A stretch of DNA of 31,080 bases from an uncultured Candidatus Saccharibacteria bacterium. GTDB taxonomy: Bacteria; Patescibacteria; Saccharimonadia; Saccharimonadales; UBA6022. The position numbers and the translations under genes are program-made. Shown here one piece after another: positions 22,181 to 30,131 of the stretch (positions are counted from its first letter, which is position 1; each line of letters opens with the position of its first letter). Location: assembly GCA_946887425.1 (NCBI GenBank), contig CAMPKW010000005.1, positions 1 to 31,080 of the forward strand, given 5' to 3'. Under the pieces are notes generated by a model. It was not told the DNA's origin and ran no database searches. It saw only the letters and a list, made by a program, of their open reading frames with translations.

Positions 22181-22270
22181 GGTACGTTTCCTTTGGCTTT
22201 GGATTAGTTATTTTAATTTTTTCTAGTGGTGTTTGTTTTTTAGGAGCTTTTGCTCGTTTCCACTGGCTTA

Positions 22271-22304
22271 ACTATAATACCCACTTCTACCCACGACAAC
22301 CCCC
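22271..22304 (-). promoter_or_regulatory. mraZ promoter with MraZ-binding repeats
   Basis: On the minus strand TTGTCG (22294-22299), a 17-base spacer and TATAGT (22271-22276). GGGGG, GTGGG and GTGGG occur at exact 10-bp steps (22300-22304, 22290-22294, 22280-22284) across the -35 and spacer. This matches the TGGG repeats spaced one helical turn apart that MraZ binds in other bacteria. Confidence 0.8.
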
Positions 22305-22334
22305 ATTTTTGACATTTTTTATACACCCTGTCCT

Positions 22335-22360
22335 ACTTATCCACAAAAAGGTGGATAAGT
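22335..22360. promoter_or_regulatory. Inverted pair of DnaA-box-like sites upstream of mraZ
   Basis: ACTTATCCAC-AAAAAG-GTGGATAAGT is a perfect 10-bp inverted repeat. It contains the consensus DnaA box TTATCCACA (22337-22345) and, on the other strand, TTATCCACC (22350-22358). It lies between the terminator at 22381-22417 and the mraZ promoter. Confidence 0.5.
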
Positions 22361-22380
22361 ACCCTCCTAAACAGAGGTAG

Positions 22381-22417
22381 TAAAAATACCACTCGGAAAG
22401 CCGACGTGGTATTTTTA
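22381..22417 (-). terminator. Strong intrinsic terminator
   Basis: A 12-bp stem TAAAAATACCAC/GTGGTATTTTTA continues into TCGG-AAAG-CCGA with one bulged C. It ends the 71-aa gene on the minus strand and insulates mraZ; the A/T flanks make it work in either direction. Confidence 0.8.
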
Positions 22418-22437
22418 GCTATAAATTTCGTTGCATG

Positions 22438-22653
22438 CTAGCGCATAAGAAGGACTGAGGCGACCTGACTGTCATATGCAGCAGTCACCTGCAGTGCCAA
22501 CCAGGCAGTAAAAATAAAGATATTGATACTGATTGAAACAATCAATAATGAGTTCTTAAAATCTTTATTGGTTTGCTCAATAGCTGCAGCAGTGCTATTT
22601 TTGCTGAGATTGTCGATAATGCGAGCGGTGAGCGTTTTTGTTTTTTGTATCAT
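22438..22653 (-). CDS. Small single-pass membrane protein, 71 aa
   Basis: A Thr/Asn/Lys-rich cytoplasmic half (about residues 1-33) is followed by one TM segment (SLLIVSISINIFIFTAWLAL, about 35-54) and a short tail. No family was recognised. A good promoter stops 9 bases before the ATG and a strong terminator follows, so it is a single-gene transcript. It is probably a real small protein. Position beside the dcw cluster may be incidental. Confidence 0.55.
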   Translation of the reverse strand: MIQKTKTLTARIIDNLSKNSTAAAIEQTNKDFKNSLLIVSISINIFIFTAWLALQVTAAYDSQVASVLLMR

Positions 22654-22662
22654 AATACCTAT

Positions 22663-22691
22663 ACATTAGCATAATGCTTATGCTATGTCAA
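22663..22691 (-). promoter_or_regulatory. Promoter of the 71-aa gene
   Basis: On the minus strand a consensus TTGACA (22686-22691), a 17-base spacer and TAATGT (22663-22668), 9 bases before the ATG. Confidence 0.5.
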
Positions 22692-22743
22692 TATATATTG
22701 CTATATATTAGCTTTTTTACAAATATAGTACCCCTCTAGCGAA

Positions 22744-23766
22744 TCAAACTTTGCGCAAACGTCCATACTCATCAAACAACGTCTTCATCACCTGCTCGGC
22801 ATCATGACGAATCAAAGAACGAGTAACAGGCAGAATGTCGGACGCATGCCCTTCGGCCATCCCGCCAATAAAATGTCCGCCAACGGCCGTATAATGAGCC
22901 CGCTGCAAAGCAGCTTCATCATACTCGACCAGGAACGCACCTTCAGACTTATACCGCTCTGCGACATCCACCGTAGGCCGCTCCTCATTGTATATAACAT
23001 AGTCAAGACACTTACCGCCTGCAAAACGTTCGATCTCACTCGCATGATCACTTACTGTAAAGCCCGCCGTTTGGCCTTCTTTCGTCACAAGATTGCATAT
23101 GTATGCGACTGTCGCGTTAGTGCGTCGAAGCGCGTCACCAATTCCATCAATCACCAGTAGCGGCCCTAGCGACGTGTAAAGATCGCCCGGGGCAATAATA
23201 ACCAGATCAGCCTGCTCGATTGCGGCGATCGCCGTAGGATTGGGCGCAGGATTCGGTGCTAAAGATAATGTGGCGCGGCGTGGATCATGCTTGAAATAGT
23301 CAGCATCAATCACGCGCTCGCCGTTGAGCACCAAGCTCAACTCAGGCCACTCCATCCTGAGTCGGACATCGTCAAGCGTACCAGGAATGACCATACCATT
23401 GATACGCAAAATTTTTGATGCAGTCTCGACCGCATCGGTAAAGTTACCCGTAGTCTTCTCGAGTGCGGTCAAAAGGATATTTCCAAACGAGTGGCCGCCA
23501 AAAGTCCCCTCTTCAAAACGATAATTAAATAGATCGCGAATTTTAGGAGAGTCGCTAAGCGCTACCAAGCACTGACGCACATCGCCTGGTGGAAGAGCGC
23601 CGAGCTCATCACGAAGCACGCCAGTACTACCGCCGTCATCAGCCATATTTACAATCGCAGCAATCCGACTCGTGTAATTCTTGAGCTCACTTAGCATTGT
23701 AAAACTTCCGGTCCCGCCACCAATAACAGCAATCTTTACTTCAACTTTTCCAAACGGCTGGTCCAA
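22744..23766 (-). CDS. yvcK: YvcK/CofD-family protein (gluconeogenesis factor)
   Basis: A 340-aa Rossmann-like protein of the YvcK/CofD family. CofD proteins are phospholactate transferases, while bacterial YvcK binds UDP-sugars and links carbon metabolism with wall synthesis and cell shape. Visible motifs are VIGGGTGSFTMLSELK, NMADDGGSTGVLRDELGALP, PGDVRQCLVALSD, HSFGNILLTAL, and APGDLYTSLGPLLVIDGI. The start is a TTG directly after the stop codon of the GH1 gene, with GAGGG a few bases upstream; no ATG is available before the glycine loop. The first 11 residues are therefore uncertain. It forms an operon with the glycosidase, in keeping with sugar metabolism. The YvcK role is more likely than F420 synthesis because no other F420 gene is nearby. 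Confidence 0.88.
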   Translation of the reverse strand: MDQPFGKVEVKIAVIGGGTGSFTMLSELKNYTSRIAAIVNMADDGGSTGVLRDELGALPPGDVRQCLVALSDSPKIRDLFNYRFEEGTFGGHSFGNILLTALEKTTGNFTDAVETASKILRINGMVIPGTLDDVRLRMEWPELSLVLNGERVIDADYFKHDPRRATLSLAPNPAPNPTAIAAIEQADLVIIAPGDLYTSLGPLLVIDGIGDALRRTNATVAYICNLVTKEGQTAGFTVSDHASEIERFAGGKCLDYVIYNEERPTVDVAERYKSEGAFLVEYDEAALQRAHYTAVGGHFIGGMAEGHASDILPVTRSLIRHDAEQVMKTLFDEYGRLRKV

Positions 23767-25035
23767 CTATTTTCCCTCTCGCAAGTGCTTAATAACCCTA
23801 CCGAACCAAATAGCACTTGGTCGCAGTGTACGCGCGCCAGTAGTGTAATCCACTTCAGCAAGGCCAAATCGAGGCCACTTACCATGCGCCCATTCGAAAT
23901 TATCGATCAAGCTCCAGTGCAAATACCCCTGGATATCTACGCCCGCGTCGAGTGCACGCTGCATACCGGCCAATGTCTGCGTAATCCACCACTGGCGCTG
24001 CTCGTCGGTGTGATCGGCAAGTCCGTTCTCTGTCACGATAATTGGCAAGCCATACTTTGCATGCAGGCGTTCAAGTGCGTATTCAATATTCGCCGGGCTC
24101 AAATCCCAGCCCAGATCACTTACCTTTTGGTCCGGATTGTGGACTCGATAGCCATACACGCGATTACTGAAATAGTAATTAACACCAATAAAGTCACAGT
24201 GCTTGACGACTTTTTTCAAAAAATAATCATCTTGAAGATACTGCAACACCACCGCACTCGCGTGACTCAGCCAGGCCGTATCGCCTGCGTACGAGTAGGC
24301 TGAATTTTTAGCAATTGACACCTTGTATCGGCGGTTCATGCTATGCAATCGCCTTGCAACCTGCCTATGCGCATACGCAAGGTTATTAAGAACACGAAAG
24401 AACTGCCAATTACCAGTTTGGTTCGGCGGCCAGTTGCCGACCTTGTAGCTCTCGTGTGCATAAATATCCGGCTCGTTAATTGTAATGACGAAGCGGATAT
24501 CTTTACCAAGCTCCCGGATAATCTTTTCGGCAAATCGAGTAAAGTATGCGACGTTAGTGCGCTTTTCAAACCCGCCCTTTTGACTGAACCAAACAGGGAG
24601 CGTGAAGTGAAATAAGGTTACAATTGGCTCGATATCACGCTGTTTTAATGCCGCCACATATCGTTTGTAATGGTCGATAGCCGCCGGATCCCATACGCCC
24701 TCTTCGGGCTCAATCCGTGACCACTCGACACTGAAGCGATAGGCGTTCATGTGCATCTTCTTGAGCAAATCAAAATCTTGCTCGTAGGTGTCGTAGTGAT
24801 TTGCGAGCGCGCCAGAAACATAGTTATCTGGGTGTTTGGCCGCTGATTTTATCGCTGGCCAGTTATCAAGGTCATGAAATTGGTATTCAGACTGAGCCGC
24901 CTTTGTCTTGGCGTTTTCAAGCTCCCAAACAGACCATTGATTATGATTATTACCCTCAACTTGATGAGCCGCGGTTGCCGCTCCCCAGAGAAATCGTTTT
25001 GGAAATTGCAGTTTCGTTTTCGGTTGCTTATGCAT
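23767..25035 (-). CDS. Glycoside hydrolase family 1 (beta-glucosidase/beta-galactosidase type)
   Basis: A 422-aa GH1 enzyme with a (beta/alpha)8 barrel. It opens FPKRFLWGAATAAHQVEGNN, the family signature. The acid/base is E188 in TINEP and the nucleophile is E336 in VTENGL. FSVEWSRIEP, GVNYY and HWSLIDNFEWAHGKWPRFGLAEVDY complete the sugar-binding site. There is no signal peptide, so it should act in the cytoplasm on imported disaccharides or phospho-sugars. The basic phospho-binding loop of 6-phospho enzymes is not evident, favouring unphosphorylated substrates. The gene is followed without a gap by yvcK. An extended -10 lies 12 bases before the ATG. Confidence 0.95.
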   Translation of the reverse strand: MHKQPKTKLQFPKRFLWGAATAAHQVEGNNHNQWSVWELENAKTKAAQSEYQFHDLDNWPAIKSAAKHPDNYVSGALANHYDTYEQDFDLLKKMHMNAYRFSVEWSRIEPEEGVWDPAAIDHYKRYVAALKQRDIEPIVTLFHFTLPVWFSQKGGFEKRTNVAYFTRFAEKIIRELGKDIRFVITINEPDIYAHESYKVGNWPPNQTGNWQFFRVLNNLAYAHRQVARRLHSMNRRYKVSIAKNSAYSYAGDTAWLSHASAVVLQYLQDDYFLKKVVKHCDFIGVNYYFSNRVYGYRVHNPDQKVSDLGWDLSPANIEYALERLHAKYGLPIIVTENGLADHTDEQRQWWITQTLAGMQRALDAGVDIQGYLHWSLIDNFEWAHGKWPRFGLAEVDYTTGARTLRPSAIWFGRVIKHLREGK

Positions 25036-25047
25036 AAACTACCTCTT

Positions 25048-25056
25048 AGTATACCA
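25048..25056 (-). promoter_or_regulatory. Extended -10 promoter of the GH1-yvcK operon
   Basis: TGGTATACT on the minus strand, 12 bases before the GH1 ATG, with AGAGGTAG between them that could serve as a weak SD in a short leader. Confidence 0.45.
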
Positions 25057-25085
25057 CCCTAGCCTCGATGACTTCGGCTTAATAT

Positions 25086-26609
25086 TTACGATACAGCGTC
25101 TTCGCCAAAATGTTTTTGCAGACGCATCGTAATCGAACCTTCGTGGCGGCCAAGTAGCTCGCTAAGCTCCCCGAGGCTTTTGCCATTTTGGAATTCCTGC
25201 TTCAATACCGCATCATCCGTCGCTTGCCATGGCCGATACGCATTCGGGTAGGTTTCGCGCATTTTAGCTATTTTGTCCGACCACCCAGATGAACTTTCCT
25301 TCTTGGACTTCGGTACTTCATGTTTGCGTGTCTTAGCTTGCTCCGAGAGATGAGCGAACTTCTTTGTATCATCCGAGGCTCGTTGACGTAAACGCCCGTC
25401 AATCGTCTGAGCATCCTGACTCACTTGCAATGCAGTTCGATTAATACCATGTAAATATAAGTTGTGCAAATTTTTTACTCGACTGAGCGCCACGTAGCCC
25501 ATACCCTCAACGAAGGCTTTACGCAGGTCGATTCTAGCTGCGTCAAGTGTCATTCCTTGTGATTTATGTACGGTAATTGCCCACGCCAACCGCAGTGGAA
25601 TCTGCGTGATCCCAGCTCGTTTTTTGTCACCATCACGAAGCTCCCAGGTGTCCGGCACCATACTCACTACTCGACCGTTTCTAAACTCGACAACGGGGTA
25701 TTCAGTAGTAGGTTCAAAATCAATTACAGTACCGATACTGCCGTTCGCATAACGACGATCGTTTGCATTCTTGACCGCCATCACGAGTGCGCCTTTTTTA
25801 AGACGAAGCGTTGCTGGAGCTAAGACGGATCGCTGGAGATTTTCGACGTAATTTTCACCCCCTGTTGTCACCTGTGTATAAAAGAGTTCGTCACCAGGTA
25901 GCTCGTCAAGCTTCACTTCATTGAGCCGATCCACGTCAATATTAACGGTATGGAGCTCAGTTAGGACGGCATCAGCGGGTGGCTCCGCGTCGACCCGCTC
26001 GAGCAATTTTTCGGCATGGTGACGGCGAATGTCACCAGCACGAAGTGCGTTAAGAATATCAAGCAAGTGCTCATCATCCTGACGGTGCTGCTCTTCCAGG
26101 TAGCAGATCGTCGGATCTAGTTCATCCCAAGCCTTGGAGTGAACGACAAACCCCCCTGCTCTACTATCACCGCGATTAATCGGCGGAAGCTGGAAAAAGT
26201 CACCACTCATAATGAGCTGAATGCCGCCAAAAGGAACATCTGGTTTTTTACGAACCAGTCGACATGCTTCATCCACCATATCAAGACGAAAATCGTGCAG
26301 CATTGAGATCTCATCGATGATAAGTACGTCAGTTTTTTCAATAATTTCTCGGCGCCCCTTAGCAACATGATCGGCAAAACGCTGCGGCAGCTCGTCAGAT
26401 ACGCCAATACCCGCCCAACTATGAATTGTCGTACCACCAAGGTGTGTTGCTGCAAGTCCGGTCGTCGCTGTCACTGAGACATGTTTGCCGCTGGCTTTTG
26501 CGAGCTTGATAAATTGATTCAACACAAAGGTCTTCCCCGCTCCCGCCGGACCGGTTAAAAGCACGCTTTCTCCCGAAAGCATAATCTCTAGTGCTAACCC
26601 CTGATTCAT
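25086..26609 (-). CDS. Pif1/RecD2-like ATP-dependent DNA helicase
   Basis: A 507-aa superfamily 1B helicase. Walker A is GPAGAGKT (20-27); motif Ia is in SVTATTGLAATHLGGTTIHS; Walker B is VLIIDEISML (D99, E100). Motif III is IMSGDFFQLPPI. The 2B/SH3-like insert is followed by the C-terminal ITVHKSQGMTLDAARIDLRK and VALSRVKNL motifs V and VI. This is the Pif1 pattern; Pif1 enzymes unwind G-quadruplexes and forked DNA. The C-terminal part (about 445-503) holds a helix-turn-helix-like unit with LGELSELLGRHEGSITMRLQ, probably DNA-binding. It is divergently transcribed from pheA. An extended -10 ends 7 bases before the ATG. Confidence 0.9.
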   Translation of the reverse strand: MNQGLALEIMLSGESVLLTGPAGAGKTFVLNQFIKLAKASGKHVSVTATTGLAATHLGGTTIHSWAGIGVSDELPQRFADHVAKGRREIIEKTDVLIIDEISMLHDFRLDMVDEACRLVRKKPDVPFGGIQLIMSGDFFQLPPINRGDSRAGGFVVHSKAWDELDPTICYLEEQHRQDDEHLLDILNALRAGDIRRHHAEKLLERVDAEPPADAVLTELHTVNIDVDRLNEVKLDELPGDELFYTQVTTGGENYVENLQRSVLAPATLRLKKGALVMAVKNANDRRYANGSIGTVIDFEPTTEYPVVEFRNGRVVSMVPDTWELRDGDKKRAGITQIPLRLAWAITVHKSQGMTLDAARIDLRKAFVEGMGYVALSRVKNLHNLYLHGINRTALQVSQDAQTIDGRLRQRASDDTKKFAHLSEQAKTRKHEVPKSKKESSSGWSDKIAKMRETYPNAYRPWQATDDAVLKQEFQNGKSLGELSELLGRHEGSITMRLQKHFGEDAVS

Positions 26610-26616
26610 TCCTCTT

Positions 26617-26639
26617 AGTATAGCATCCTATGATAGAAT
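26617..26639. promoter_or_regulatory. Overlapping divergent -10 elements between the helicase and pheA
   Basis: Only 37 bases separate the two start codons. On the minus strand TGCTATACT (26617-26625) lies 7 bases from the helicase ATG. On the plus strand TAGAAT (26634-26639) lies 7 bases from the pheA ATG. Both transcripts would be leaderless, and the two promoters overlap, so they probably compete. Confidence 0.45.
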
Positions 26640-26646
26640 AATTCGT

Positions 26647-27462
26647 ATGCGCGTTGCCATTCAAGGAGTATCTGGATCATTTCATCATGTTGCCGCCCAG
26701 CAATGGTTTGGCGATGACACGACGATCATTCCTGCCGATAGCTTCGCTGAAGTGTTTGGTATTTTGAATCGACACGATGCCGAAGTTGCAGTTGTTGCAA
26801 TTGAGAATTCTCTATACGGGTCAATCAACCAAGTGTACGACCTCATTGAATCCCATCGCTACCCTATTGTCGGCGAAATCCACCTCCCTATTCATCAACA
26901 GCTCATCGGCCTATCCGACCATGCGTCAATTTCCCGTATTTATTCACACCCTGTCGCACTTGCGCAGTGCGAGCAATATCTTGATACTCACTTCCCGAAT
27001 GCTGAGCGAATCGAGTATCACGACACTGCCGCTGCGGTTGAGCTCATCAAAGAACTGGGCGACCACCACTATGCCGCCATAGCCGGAACGCAGGCCGCCA
27101 TAGCGCACACTCTACCAATTATTGCGAATGATATCGAAGACAATCCGGCCAATTTCACCCGATTCCTTGTCATTAATCCTCAAGGCAACGCACCTGAGCA
27201 GGCCAATCGTACATCACTTGTCCTTCGCACAAACCACACGCCAGGAGCGCTTGCAAAAGTCCTATCAGCGTTTGCCGCGGCAAACATCAATCTTGCAAAG
27301 CTGCAATCTCGTCCTATTATCGGATCACCCTGGACGTATCAGTTTTACCTTGTTGTTGACGCCGCCGGATCGCAATTAAAAGAGGTCCTACGAGATGTAG
27401 AACCTCTCACGACCTCACTGACTATCCTCGGGCAGTATCGCTCCGACGAAACGCAGGCCTAG
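26647..27462 (+). CDS. pheA: Prephenate dehydratase with ACT domain
   Basis: A 271-aa enzyme that converts prephenate to phenylpyruvate, the step before phenylalanine. The N-terminal catalytic domain has VAIQGVSGSFHHVAAQQWFG, VVAIENSLYGSINQVYDLI, and NFTRFLVI with the conserved T-R-F. The C-terminal ACT domain has TNHTPGALAKVLSAFAAANI with the GAL motif. The Phe-binding ESRP motif reads QSRP, a mild change that may affect feedback inhibition. There is no chorismate mutase domain. No SD is present; the -10 lies 7 bases away. Its end overlaps the end of the minus-strand DUF4868 gene by 4 bases. No other aromatic pathway gene is in the window. Confidence 0.93.
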   Translation: MRVAIQGVSGSFHHVAAQQWFGDDTTIIPADSFAEVFGILNRHDAEVAVVAIENSLYGSINQVYDLIESHRYPIVGEIHLPIHQQLIGLSDHASISRIYSHPVALAQCEQYLDTHFPNAERIEYHDTAAAVELIKELGDHHYAAIAGTQAAIAHTLPIIANDIEDNPANFTRFLVINPQGNAPEQANRTSLVLRTNHTPGALAKVLSAFAAANINLAKLQSRPIIGSPWTYQFYLVVDAAGSQLKEVLRDVEPLTTSLTILGQYRSDETQA

Positions 27463-28439
27463 CCTCTTGGTGGCTCACCCTCTGCGTCATCGAGCAATTT
27501 TTTACTCTTTATTTCGTATCGCTTTCCAGTAATTTCACTCGTGATGTAATCTTCATTGATCAAGTTCACAAACGTATCAAGATCGTTACCGTCCATGATG
27601 ATGATCGCACCGGCATCATCCGTCATCAGCTCAAGCTGCATTGTATCGGCGTATTCAATGGCCTGCTCCTGAGTAATCGTGCCGATTTCCATCTTCTGCA
27701 ACTTCGTCACGATCTTTTTTCGATCACGTACGAGCGTTTGAAGATCAAGTCCATCAGGAAAACTGAGCTTAAACAACTTCTCAATCTCAGCCACTTTCTC
27801 ATCAGCGAGTGCCTGCTTTTTATAATCGTAATTAAACAGTTTCTCAAACTTTGGCTGATTAAAAATGAAGATATCCTTGTCGATAATGAGCACCTGATTA
27901 TCTGGCGGAATCTTGAGTCCAACGTCGGCCTGAAAGGCACCAAACTTACCTTCGCGGAATTCCCATGCGGTCGTACCCTTGAGTACTTGCGATTGCGGCA
28001 CTTGCTTGATAGCGTAAAAGGCCTTCTTCGGATCATCCTTGTGCGTAAAACGAGCGACAATACCTTTGATACGCTTAAACTCATGCTCCTCTTCGCTAAA
28101 TTCAACAATGTCATGACGCTCATGTTCAATCAAATGGATCAGCGTCTCGGCACGCCCAACCTTTTCAAGATCAGTGCGTAAAAGTGTATTCTCTTCCCCG
28201 TCAGACAGCTCAAAGTCACGAACAGACAAACCCGTCCCAGCGCCGAGGTTCACGAAATTAATCAGATCGTACAGAAATAACGGTTTAATCTGTACATTTA
28301 ATTCGGTAGCAAAGTGCGTGCTATACGGTGTGTAATTCTTATTAAATAAAAAGAATTCTACATCGAGTTCTTTCTTCACTCCGTCAGTGTTATTTGCCCA
28401 CAGAAAAATATCTGTCGTATCGCGCGTTTCAGGTTCCAT
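27459..28439 (-). CDS. DUF4868 / KwaB-like protein
   Basis: A 326-aa soluble protein resembling DUF4868, the domain of KwaB in the Kiwa anti-phage system. The match is by eye: a beta-rich N-terminal half, IKGIVARFTHKDDPKKAFYAIKQV in the middle (about residues 124-147), and LIIDKDIFIFNQPKFEKLFNYD (about 184-205), the I.N...FE..F.Y pattern of the family. A helical C-terminal region ends ITSEITGKRYEIKSKKLL. Length matches KwaB (about 315 aa). In Kiwa, KwaB pairs with a membrane sensor KwaA. Here the upstream partner (28510-29034) is soluble, so this is not a standard Kiwa operon. No strong SD is seen. Confidence 0.6.
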   Translation of the reverse strand: MEPETRDTTDIFLWANNTDGVKKELDVEFFLFNKNYTPYSTHFATELNVQIKPLFLYDLINFVNLGAGTGLSVRDFELSDGEENTLLRTDLEKVGRAETLIHLIEHERHDIVEFSEEEHEFKRIKGIVARFTHKDDPKKAFYAIKQVPQSQVLKGTTAWEFREGKFGAFQADVGLKIPPDNQVLIIDKDIFIFNQPKFEKLFNYDYKKQALADEKVAEIEKLFKLSFPDGLDLQTLVRDRKKIVTKLQKMEIGTITQEQAIEYADTMQLELMTDDAGAIIIMDGNDLDTFVNLINEDYITSEITGKRYEIKSKKLLDDAEGEPPRG

Positions 28440-28509
28440 ATTCTAACTTTCTTTTATTTAAAACTTATCCTATAGTACCCTACTAACCACAAGTACGAAT
28501 AGACGTAAA

Positions 28510-29034
28510 TTATTCAACAGTCTTATTCAGCTCGTCAGGAAAGTCCGTAAAATATAACACTGCAGCCAGCCCGCCAAGCAGAACGCGATATTGCTTTGGA
28601 TCCGACAATGTATCAGACATGAAATTAATTTCCTTCTTTTCGTCGTCTCGCCGACCAATGATCGCACCTCGCCCATGATCAAATATAAGTGGCCAGTTAC
28701 TCATCATCGGCTGCATGTCGTACGCAGGAACAACTTCGTCGACACTGCTCATTGCTATCGCCGTCTCATCCTCTAGTCGAACGAGTTGATCATCTGATAA
28801 ATTGATGTAATTCAAAAAAGCCTGCGCAGATAACTTCGCATGAATACGTGATGGCTCCAGCGTAACGAACGACTCTCCGTCACTCACCCACTCTACAGAT
28901 TCTAAGTTCTCGTCAAGTCGATTTAACGATTTATTAACTGAGTTAATATACTTCTTTGGGCCTATGGGCTCAGGATCAGACTCTAGGTCGGAGTCGGGAT
29001 TGGAATTTACTGATTCTATTACAGTTTCACTCAT
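28510..29034 (-). CDS. Hypothetical protein, partner of the DUF4868 gene
   Basis: A 174-aa acidic protein of unknown family. Residues 1-25 are low-complexity and rich in Ser, Asp, Glu and Pro. The rest alternates helix and strand, with HAKLSAQAFLNYINLSDDQL, DHGRGAIIGRRDDEKKEINF, and a C-terminal SDPKQYRVLLGGLAAVLYFT. The last part is mildly hydrophobic but too short for a confident membrane helix. It starts 11 bases after an extended -10 and ends 70 bases before the KwaB-like gene, so the two are probably one transcript. The pairing suggests a role linked to DUF4868 (inference). Confidence 0.6.
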   Translation of the reverse strand: MSETVIESVNSNPDSDLESDPEPIGPKKYINSVNKSLNRLDENLESVEWVSDGESFVTLEPSRIHAKLSAQAFLNYINLSDDQLVRLEDETAIAMSSVDEVVPAYDMQPMMSNWPLIFDHGRGAIIGRRDDEKKEINFMSDTLSDPKQYRVLLGGLAAVLYFTDFPDELNKTVE

Positions 29035-29045
29035 TGGATTGAGTT

Positions 29046-29054
29046 ATTATACCA
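29046..29054 (-). promoter_or_regulatory. Extended -10 promoter of the DUF4868 gene pair
   Basis: TGGTATAAT on the minus strand, 11 bases before the ATG at 29034. It lies in the 53-base gap after the metK stop codon. Confidence 0.5.
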
Positions 29055-29087
29055 TAAAGTTTACCTCTCAATCAATAGCTCACCCCG

Positions 29088-30059
29088 CTACCGCTCCCAA
29101 TCGAACCCATGACCGAAGTGCCCATAGCGCGCCGTCTGCTCGTACATTGGTCGGCGCAAATCCAAAAAGGAAATAATGCCATTTGGTGTAAGATCGTATC
29201 CACTAATCACCTCTGAAATCCCATCGATTATTACTGTCTGCTCAAGCGGCTCCGCTACACCAATCGCGTATGCTAGTCGCACTGACACCTCCTTAGCGCC
29301 TCGCGCCCGCAAATAATCAACAGCAACCCGACGAGCAGCATATGCAGCACTACGGTCCACTTTCGTCGCATCTTTGCCGCTAAACGCACCGCCGCCTACG
29401 GCAATCCGCGGACCATAATTATCAACCGCAAGCTTGCGACCGGTCAGCCCTGCATCGGCATCATAGCCACCAACTTCCCAGTCGCCGCTCGGATTAACGT
29501 GAATGCGAATCTTCTCATCAAGCTCATAATCAGCCAACCATACGTCGACAGCTTGGCGTAACTTTGAACTTGGGGCGTGCTGAAAACTTGCCACTACCCC
29601 AGTGATCTTTTGCCCATGGAGCGTAATCTGTGTCTTGCCGTCAAACGGCCAAATAGCATACAGATACTGGTTCAGTGAGCGCGACAAGACGACCTCACGG
29701 GGCAATAATTCGGCCGTTTCGTTTGTGGCGTAGCCAGTGATAATACCCTGGTCACCCGCTCCGCCAGCATCAACACCCGCCGCGATTTCTGCACTCTGTG
29801 GCGCAATATTATTGATTAGCTCAATATCACCGGCAAGCTGCTGTACGATTTTCGCAATATCAACATCTACTGCGCGCGAAGTGACCTCTCCGGTGATAAA
29901 TAACTTTCCGTGACCGCCCGCCACATCGACTGCAACCCGAGCGAATGGATCTTCTGCAAGATGCGCGTCCAAGATTGCATCAGAGATTTGATCAGCAATC
30001 TTATCTGGGTGTTTTGGCGATACGCTCTCGGCGGTTCGATAATTGATTTGTACAGACAT
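29088..30059 (-). CDS. metK: S-adenosylmethionine synthetase MetK
   Basis: A 323-aa enzyme joining methionine and ATP to make SAM. It shows ESVSPKHPDKIADQISDAIL, GAGDQGIITGYA, DGKTQITLHG, PSGDWEVGGYDADAGLTGRK and the P-loop-like GGGAFSGKDATKVDRSAAYA. It is about 60 residues shorter than the E. coli enzyme (384 aa). The usual SVSEGHPDK reads SVSPKHPDK, a change next to the methionine site. I use the ATG at 30057-30059, which has AGGAG 6 bases upstream, rather than the start 11 codons earlier. The upstream codons lie in the riboswitch expression platform. It is controlled by a SAM-I riboswitch. Confidence 0.96.
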   Translation of the reverse strand: MSVQINYRTAESVSPKHPDKIADQISDAILDAHLAEDPFARVAVDVAGGHGKLFITGEVTSRAVDVDIAKIVQQLAGDIELINNIAPQSAEIAAGVDAGGAGDQGIITGYATNETAELLPREVVLSRSLNQYLYAIWPFDGKTQITLHGQKITGVVASFQHAPSSKLRQAVDVWLADYELDEKIRIHVNPSGDWEVGGYDADAGLTGRKLAVDNYGPRIAVGGGAFSGKDATKVDRSAAYAARRVAVDYLRARGAKEVSVRLAYAIGVAEPLEQTVIIDGISEVISGYDLTPNGIISFLDLRRPMYEQTARYGHFGHGFDWER

Positions 30060-30064
30060 GAAAA

Positions 30065-30105
30065 ACTCCTCTCTATCTGCCCCGAAAGACAATCAAGAAA
30101 GGAGT
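30065..30105 (-). promoter_or_regulatory. Expression platform: SD-sequestering hairpin of metK
   Basis: ACTCCTTTCT (30096-30105) pairs over 10 bp, with one G-U, with AGAGAGGAGT (30065-30074). The second arm contains the metK AGGAG Shine-Dalgarno and is followed by five U. It can act as a translation block, a terminator, or both. The AGGAG at the 3' end of the aptamer could compete for CTCCT when SAM is scarce. Confidence 0.7.
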
Positions 30106-30131
30106 GTTTCTTTTACATAAAAGACGTACTC

